17,547 bases of DNA from Verrucomicrobiota bacterium (GTDB lineage Bacteria; Verrucomicrobiota; Verrucomicrobiia; Opitutales; Opitutaceae), in assembly GCA_023446865.1 (NCBI GenBank), contig JAEXPL010000122.1, positions 1-17,547 of the forward strand. Reading direction: 5' to 3'. Position numbers and translations under genes: made by a program. The notes under the pieces were generated by a model, which saw only the letters and a program-made list of their open reading frames with translations, was not told the origin of the DNA and did no database searches. Below, one piece after another: positions 14,263 through 17,547 of the stretch; positions within the stretch are counted from its first letter, which is position 1; each line of letters starts with the position of its first letter.

Positions 14263-14351
14263 GAGCGAGGACTTCCGGCCCTAGCGATTCAGGGATCCAT
14301 TTCCGGCATCCGCCCATTCCCGAATCGCCCGCCCGGAGCGATACTGGGAGC

Positions 14352-14831
14352 ATGCACAAATCGTTTACCAAGGCCTCCCGCCAGGGCTTCACGCTCGTCG
14401 AGGTGATGATGGCCGCCTTCGTACTCGTCTTCATGCTCATGACCACGCTGGCCGCCCTGCAGGTCGGGTTCTCGATGCTCGACACCGCGCGCAACACCAC
14501 TCTGGCCGGCCAGGTCATCCAGAGCGAAATCGAGGATATCCGCCTCCGCCCCTGGGTCTCGTTGCCCACCTCGGGGACGATCGACCTCGCGCAATCGATC
14601 GGCAGCGGGCTCTCCTCCGCCGAACGCGCCGCACTCACCAGCCGCTTCACGGCCACCCGCACCATCGAGGGCGTGAGCGGCCGCGAGACGAACTTCAAGC
14701 GCGTCGCCGTCTCCGTCTCCTGGAATGATTACGGTGGCCGCACCCATGTCCGCCGCTACGAGACCCTGCTCGGCCGCAACGGCCTGAGCGACTACTTCGT
14801 CACCATCCACACCCCCGCCCCGACCCCATGA
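14352..14831 (+). CDS. PilV/GspI-like minor pilin
   Basis: A 159-residue prepilin. The start at 14352 gives MHKSFTKASRQG followed by FTLVEVMMAAFVLVFMLMTT. This is a complete class-III signal: cleavage after G12, Phe at +1 and Glu at +5 of the mature protein, then a hydrophobic helix. The rest is a small beta-rich head, with SWNDYGGRTHVRRYETLL near the end, as in type IV pilus modification protein PilV and type II secretion pseudopilins. Minor pilins of this kind prime pilus assembly in the inner membrane. Its stop overlaps the start of the next gene by ATGA, so it is part of one transcription unit. Confidence 0.85.
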   Translation: MHKSFTKASRQGFTLVEVMMAAFVLVFMLMTTLAALQVGFSMLDTARNTTLAGQVIQSEIEDIRLRPWVSLPTSGTIDLAQSIGSGLSSAERAALTSRFTATRTIEGVSGRETNFKRVAVSVSWNDYGGRTHVRRYETLLGRNGLSDYFVTIHTPAPTP

Positions 14832-15379
14832 AAACGAACAACCGCCGCGGCGTGACGCTCGTCGAGCTCATGGTCGCCATGACGCTGGGCATCCTCGTGA
14901 TCGGCGCCGTGCTGAGCATCTACCTGTTCATCTCCAAGAGCGCCGTGCGCATCGCGAACTACAACGACATGGAGCGCGAAGCCACCCTCGGACTCGAACG
15001 GCTCGGCCGGGAGCTGCGCATGGCGCAATCCATCGTGAGCTCCGGCAACCCGATCAACCAGGTCACGCTGTCGGTCCCCGATGCCACCGGCACCGGCTCG
15101 CACTCCATCGTGTACAGCTACAACTCCACCCCGAAGACCTTCACCCGTACCGTCGGCACCGACACGCAGGTGATCGTCCGCGACATCCAGCCCGGATCCT
15201 TCAGTTTCAAACGCTTCGACAAAATGCAGCAGAGCCTCGATCTGCCTGGCGCCACGTTGCCCGACTTCAGCACCAAGCAGCTGCAGATCACGCTCACCAT
15301 CAATCCCGAGACCCACGGGCTCGTGGCCTCCACGACCAAGCGCGTCATCTCCTCCCGTTTCGTGCTCCGCAACCTCTAG
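14828..15379 (+). CDS. PilW-like minor pilin
   Basis: A 183-residue prepilin. The signal is MKTNNRRG followed by VTLVELMVAMTLGILVIGAV: cleavage after G8, with Val at +1 where Phe is usual and Glu at +5. ATLGLERLGRELRMAQSI after the helix is typical of PilW and of other prepilin N-terminal families. The remainder is a beta-rich domain whose exact family I do not recognise. It sits between the PilV-like and PilX-like genes in the usual minor-pilin order, overlapping the first by ATGA and leaving 13 bp before the next. It probably forms part of the tip complex of a type IV pilus or pilus-like machine. Confidence 0.85.
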   Translation: MKTNNRRGVTLVELMVAMTLGILVIGAVLSIYLFISKSAVRIANYNDMEREATLGLERLGRELRMAQSIVSSGNPINQVTLSVPDATGTGSHSIVYSYNSTPKTFTRTVGTDTQVIVRDIQPGSFSFKRFDKMQQSLDLPGATLPDFSTKQLQITLTINPETHGLVASTTKRVISSRFVLRNL

Positions 15380-15392
15380 CCCCAATCCTATC

Positions 15393-16859
15393 ATGCCTCA
15401 TTCACTTCACTCCCGGCGGGGTTCCGTCCTGATGGTCGCGCTCGTGCTCGCCTTGGCCCTCGCGCTGCTCGTCGCCAGTTACGTTTCCCTCTCCGTCGGC
15501 GCCCTCCGCTCCTCCGATCGGAGTTTCCACCTCAACACCGCCTTCAATCTCGCCGAGGCCGGCCTCGAGGAAGCCCTCTGGGCGCTCAACAACGACGACT
15601 GGACCCGCAGCGGCTGGACCGGCTCCGGCTCCACCCGCGTGCGGACCGGCAGCTTCTCCACGCCGGATCTGGCCGCCGCCAACAACGCCTCCGGCTATTT
15701 CAATGTCTACGTCACCAACATCGAAACCGGCGCGCCCACCGTCATCGCCGAAGGCGTCGTCCGGCCAGTCACCGGAGCGCTGATTCGCAAACAGCTCCGG
15801 ATCAGTGCGCGCAGCGCCAACCTCTTCATGCCGCCCTTCACCGCCATCACCGACCTCACGCTCAACGGCGGCGAGATCGACAGCTACCGGATGGCCGAGG
15901 GCGACTACACCACCGCCCCGAAACGGTACGAGACCACCGTCGCCAGCCCCTCCGTCACCATCGGCGACATCACCATCGGCAGCCCGGCCGACATCTACGG
16001 TTACGTCACCGTGGGCCTCGACACCAGCCAGTCCACCGCGTTCGTCAACAGCTTCAAAGGCACTGTCCAAGGCGGCCCCACCACCACGATCGCCGGCGCA
16101 CCCGGTGTGCTGGGCACCTCGAGCAAAGACTTCATCGACACCAACCGCATCGCCTACGACTTCGTCCAGGATTTCCCGCCGCCCGATGCGCCCACCGGTG
16201 CGTTCACCGACCCCTTCCCCAGCCCCGATGCGAACAATATCATCGTCCTGGGCGACTACACTGGCGCCACGACCAAACGCTACCAGCTGACGAACTACTC
16301 GGTGCCGAACAAGACGACGTTGCTCATCGTCGGACCGGTCGAGATCAAGGCGCTGGGAGACCTCGCCGCCGCCGGTCAGGCCGCCATCACCGTGCTCAAC
16401 GGCTCCGCGAGCATCACACCCTCGAAGGGCGCCACCATCACCTACTCGTCCACGAACGCGTCGCTCAAACTCTATGCCTACGGTGACCTCACCATCTCCG
16501 GCAACGGCGCCATGGTCGGCGGCACCAACCCCGACGGCAGCGCCAAGAACAGCACCGACCCCACCAAGTTCCTCGTCTACGGCATGTCCACGACCTCCCA
16601 AGCGTTCGACATCGGCGGCAACGGCAATCTCGCCGCCGCGGTCTACGCCCCCCGCGCCAACATGAAGTTCAATGGTGGCGGCTCCAGCGGCTACTTCGCC
16701 GGCGCCACGGTCGCCAACAACATCACGGTGAACGGCAATGGCTACCGCATCCGTTTCCCCGAGGAGATGGCCGACATGAACACCGCCTCCACCTACCAGA
16801 TCTCCCGTTGGATGGAGCTCACCGACCGCAGCACTTGGCACAACTTCGGCACGAACTGA
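15393..16859 (+). CDS. PilX-like protein with long beta-rich C-terminal domain
   Basis: A 488-residue protein, much longer than classic PilX (about 150-200). The N-terminus, RRGSVLMVALVLALALALLVASY, with LNTAFNLAEAGLEEALWALN at about 48-67, fits the PilX N-terminal family, in which Glu +5 is missing. From about residue 145 to the end is a Gly/Asn/Thr-rich region that repeats strands like ASLKLYAYGDLTISGNGAM, GGNGNLAAAVYAPRANMKF and GGGSSGYFAGATVANNITV, as in DUF7305-type or beta-helix domains. I infer an extended, exposed domain at the pilus tip or in the periplasm. It is the last gene of the pilin unit, before a strong terminator. No PilY1, PilE or FimT gene follows. Confidence 0.85.
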   Translation: MPHSLHSRRGSVLMVALVLALALALLVASYVSLSVGALRSSDRSFHLNTAFNLAEAGLEEALWALNNDDWTRSGWTGSGSTRVRTGSFSTPDLAAANNASGYFNVYVTNIETGAPTVIAEGVVRPVTGALIRKQLRISARSANLFMPPFTAITDLTLNGGEIDSYRMAEGDYTTAPKRYETTVASPSVTIGDITIGSPADIYGYVTVGLDTSQSTAFVNSFKGTVQGGPTTTIAGAPGVLGTSSKDFIDTNRIAYDFVQDFPPPDAPTGAFTDPFPSPDANNIIVLGDYTGATTKRYQLTNYSVPNKTTLLIVGPVEIKALGDLAAAGQAAITVLNGSASITPSKGATITYSSTNASLKLYAYGDLTISGNGAMVGGTNPDGSAKNSTDPTKFLVYGMSTTSQAFDIGGNGNLAAAVYAPRANMKFNGGGSSGYFAGATVANNITVNGNGYRIRFPEEMADMNTASTYQISRWMELTDRSTWHNFGTN

Positions 16860-16889
16860 ACCGCGCGCGCAGGCCCACCCCGAAAATGG

Positions 16890-16928
16890 CGAACCCCGGC
16901 GGATCTTCCCGCCGGGGTTCGTTGTTCC
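16890..16928 (+). terminator. Terminator of the pilin cluster
   Basis: A perfect 13-bp stem (16890-16902 with 16909-16921, core CCCCGGCGG / CCGCCGGGG) around a 6-nt loop, followed by TTGTT. It begins 31 bp after the PilX-like stop codon. The stem is symmetric, so it may also work on the end of the RNase P RNA transcript. Confidence 0.8.
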
Positions 16929-16963
16929 CAACCGCCGCGATCACGCGACTTCGGGGAAAGAGT

Positions 16964-17401
16964 GGTCGCGGATCCTGTAAGCCAGATTTTGTCCGCCGCC
17001 TTGCGGCCGCGGCGCATCCATTTTTCTCACGCCCCTTGCGAAGCGTGCCCGCGACTGCGACCGGCGGCCGAAGCCGCCTGGCGCGCCGCGCGGTGCGACC
17101 TACCCGGGACGTGATCGGCGGGCCGCCGCGTCCCCTATTTGGCCTTGCACCGGGTTGGGTTTCTCGTGCCGCCGGCGTCGCCGCACGGCGCGGTGGGCTC
17201 TTACCCCACCTTTTCACTATCACCTCCCGACCGGACGGACGTGAGATCCGCCTTGGGCCGGCAGGCTACCTGTTTTCTGTGATACTGTCCGTCGCGCCGC
17301 CTTGAAACGACGCGCCCCCGCTTGCGCGGGGAACCCTGCCCTGTGGTGTCTGGACTTTCCTCTCGGTTCAATGAACGAAGCGGATGCGCGGATCCGAAAC
17401 C
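16964..17401 (-). ncRNA. rnpB: RNase P RNA, bacterial type A
   Basis: The catalytic RNA that trims the 5' end of tRNA precursors, about 438 nt. Read on the minus strand, the 5' side has GAGGAAAGTCCAGACACC and GGGCAGGGTTCCCCGCGC, the middle has CACAGAAAACAGGTAGCC and GGTGGGGTAAGAGCCCACC, then GGTGCAAGGCCAAATAGGGG, and the 3' side has AAAATCTGGCTTACAGG. All are conserved blocks. The ends are set by helix P1: GGTTTCGGATCC (17401-17390) pairs with GGATCCGCGACC (16975-16964) at 11 of 12 positions. Ends are good to a few bases. No clear promoter is seen upstream. Confidence 0.95.
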
Positions 17402-17547
17402 GCGCGCACCGTGGCCACCGCCCCCACCTCCCGCAACTCCCGAATCGCCGCAACTTGCCCGACTGCGGCGCCGCCATCCCCCATGGTCCAGTCGCCGACT
17501 GGACGCACTGCGCCCTGCGCCCCCCTGCGGCTCACGCCTCTTGTGGC
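17402..17547. other. Right-end spacer with one strong hairpin
   Basis: No gene is seen in this 146-bp end piece. It carries a perfect 8-bp hairpin, GTCCAGTC / GACTGGAC around GCC (17486-17504). On the minus strand it contains CAGTCGGCGAC, which also occurs at 7291-7301 in composite repeat copy 2. Confidence 0.5.

Noticed and set aside
15402..16931. A 509-codon open frame opposite the PilX-like gene
   Set aside because: It is a Gly/Val/Asp-rich shadow and runs through the terminator at 16890-16928.
16808..17477. Open frames overlapping the right end
   Set aside because: They lie within or across the RNase P RNA gene, which explains the conservation and structure of this stretch.

Overview
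The window is high-GC bacterial DNA that most resembles a verrucomicrobial genome of the Opitutaceae type. That placement is inferred from the GC-rich codon use, a PEP-CTERM surface protein, a PilX-like protein with a long repetitive C-terminal domain, and spacers packed with short palindromic repeats. No rRNA or species marker fixes it further. Gene density is modest: about a quarter of the window is spacer DNA made of repeats.

Left part (1-5665, genes on the minus strand): a membrane-anchored protein with a probable beta-sandwich domain (613-1326); a stand-alone HEPN-like protein (1431-1889) with three palindromes directly upstream; a secreted PEP-CTERM protein (2875-3450) with its own promoter and terminator; and adenylosuccinate lyase purB (4004-5560). 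The spacers 1-612, 1890-2820 and 3509-4003 carry many hairpins that look like REP elements, plus a 31-nt three-beat repeat.

Middle (5666-10122): an intact IS5-type insertion sequence (5666-6984) with 15-bp inverted ends and a CTAA target duplication sits exactly at the end of one 31-nt repeat. Then come a repeat-filled spacer, holA (DNA polymerase III delta), a divergent RluA-type pseudouridine synthase, and rpsT (ribosomal protein S20) with a terminator, all on the minus strand.

Right part (10355-16859, plus strand): a LacI-family regulator; a two-component pair (CHASE4-type sensor kinase and NarL-type regulator, stop and start overlapping as ATGA); and a cluster of three minor pilin or pseudopilin genes (PilV-, PilW- and PilX-like) ending in a strong terminator. 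The kinase pair next to the pilin genes suggests, but does not prove, that it controls them. The window closes with the RNase P RNA gene (rnpB) on the minus strand.

The most unusual content is in the spacers. At least eleven hairpins carry the tetranucleotide GTAG just outside one stem arm. Their arms differ in sequence while base pairing is kept, and some form inverted pairs. This matches the layout of REP/BIME elements mobilised by RAYT transposases in other bacteria. No RAYT gene lies in the window.
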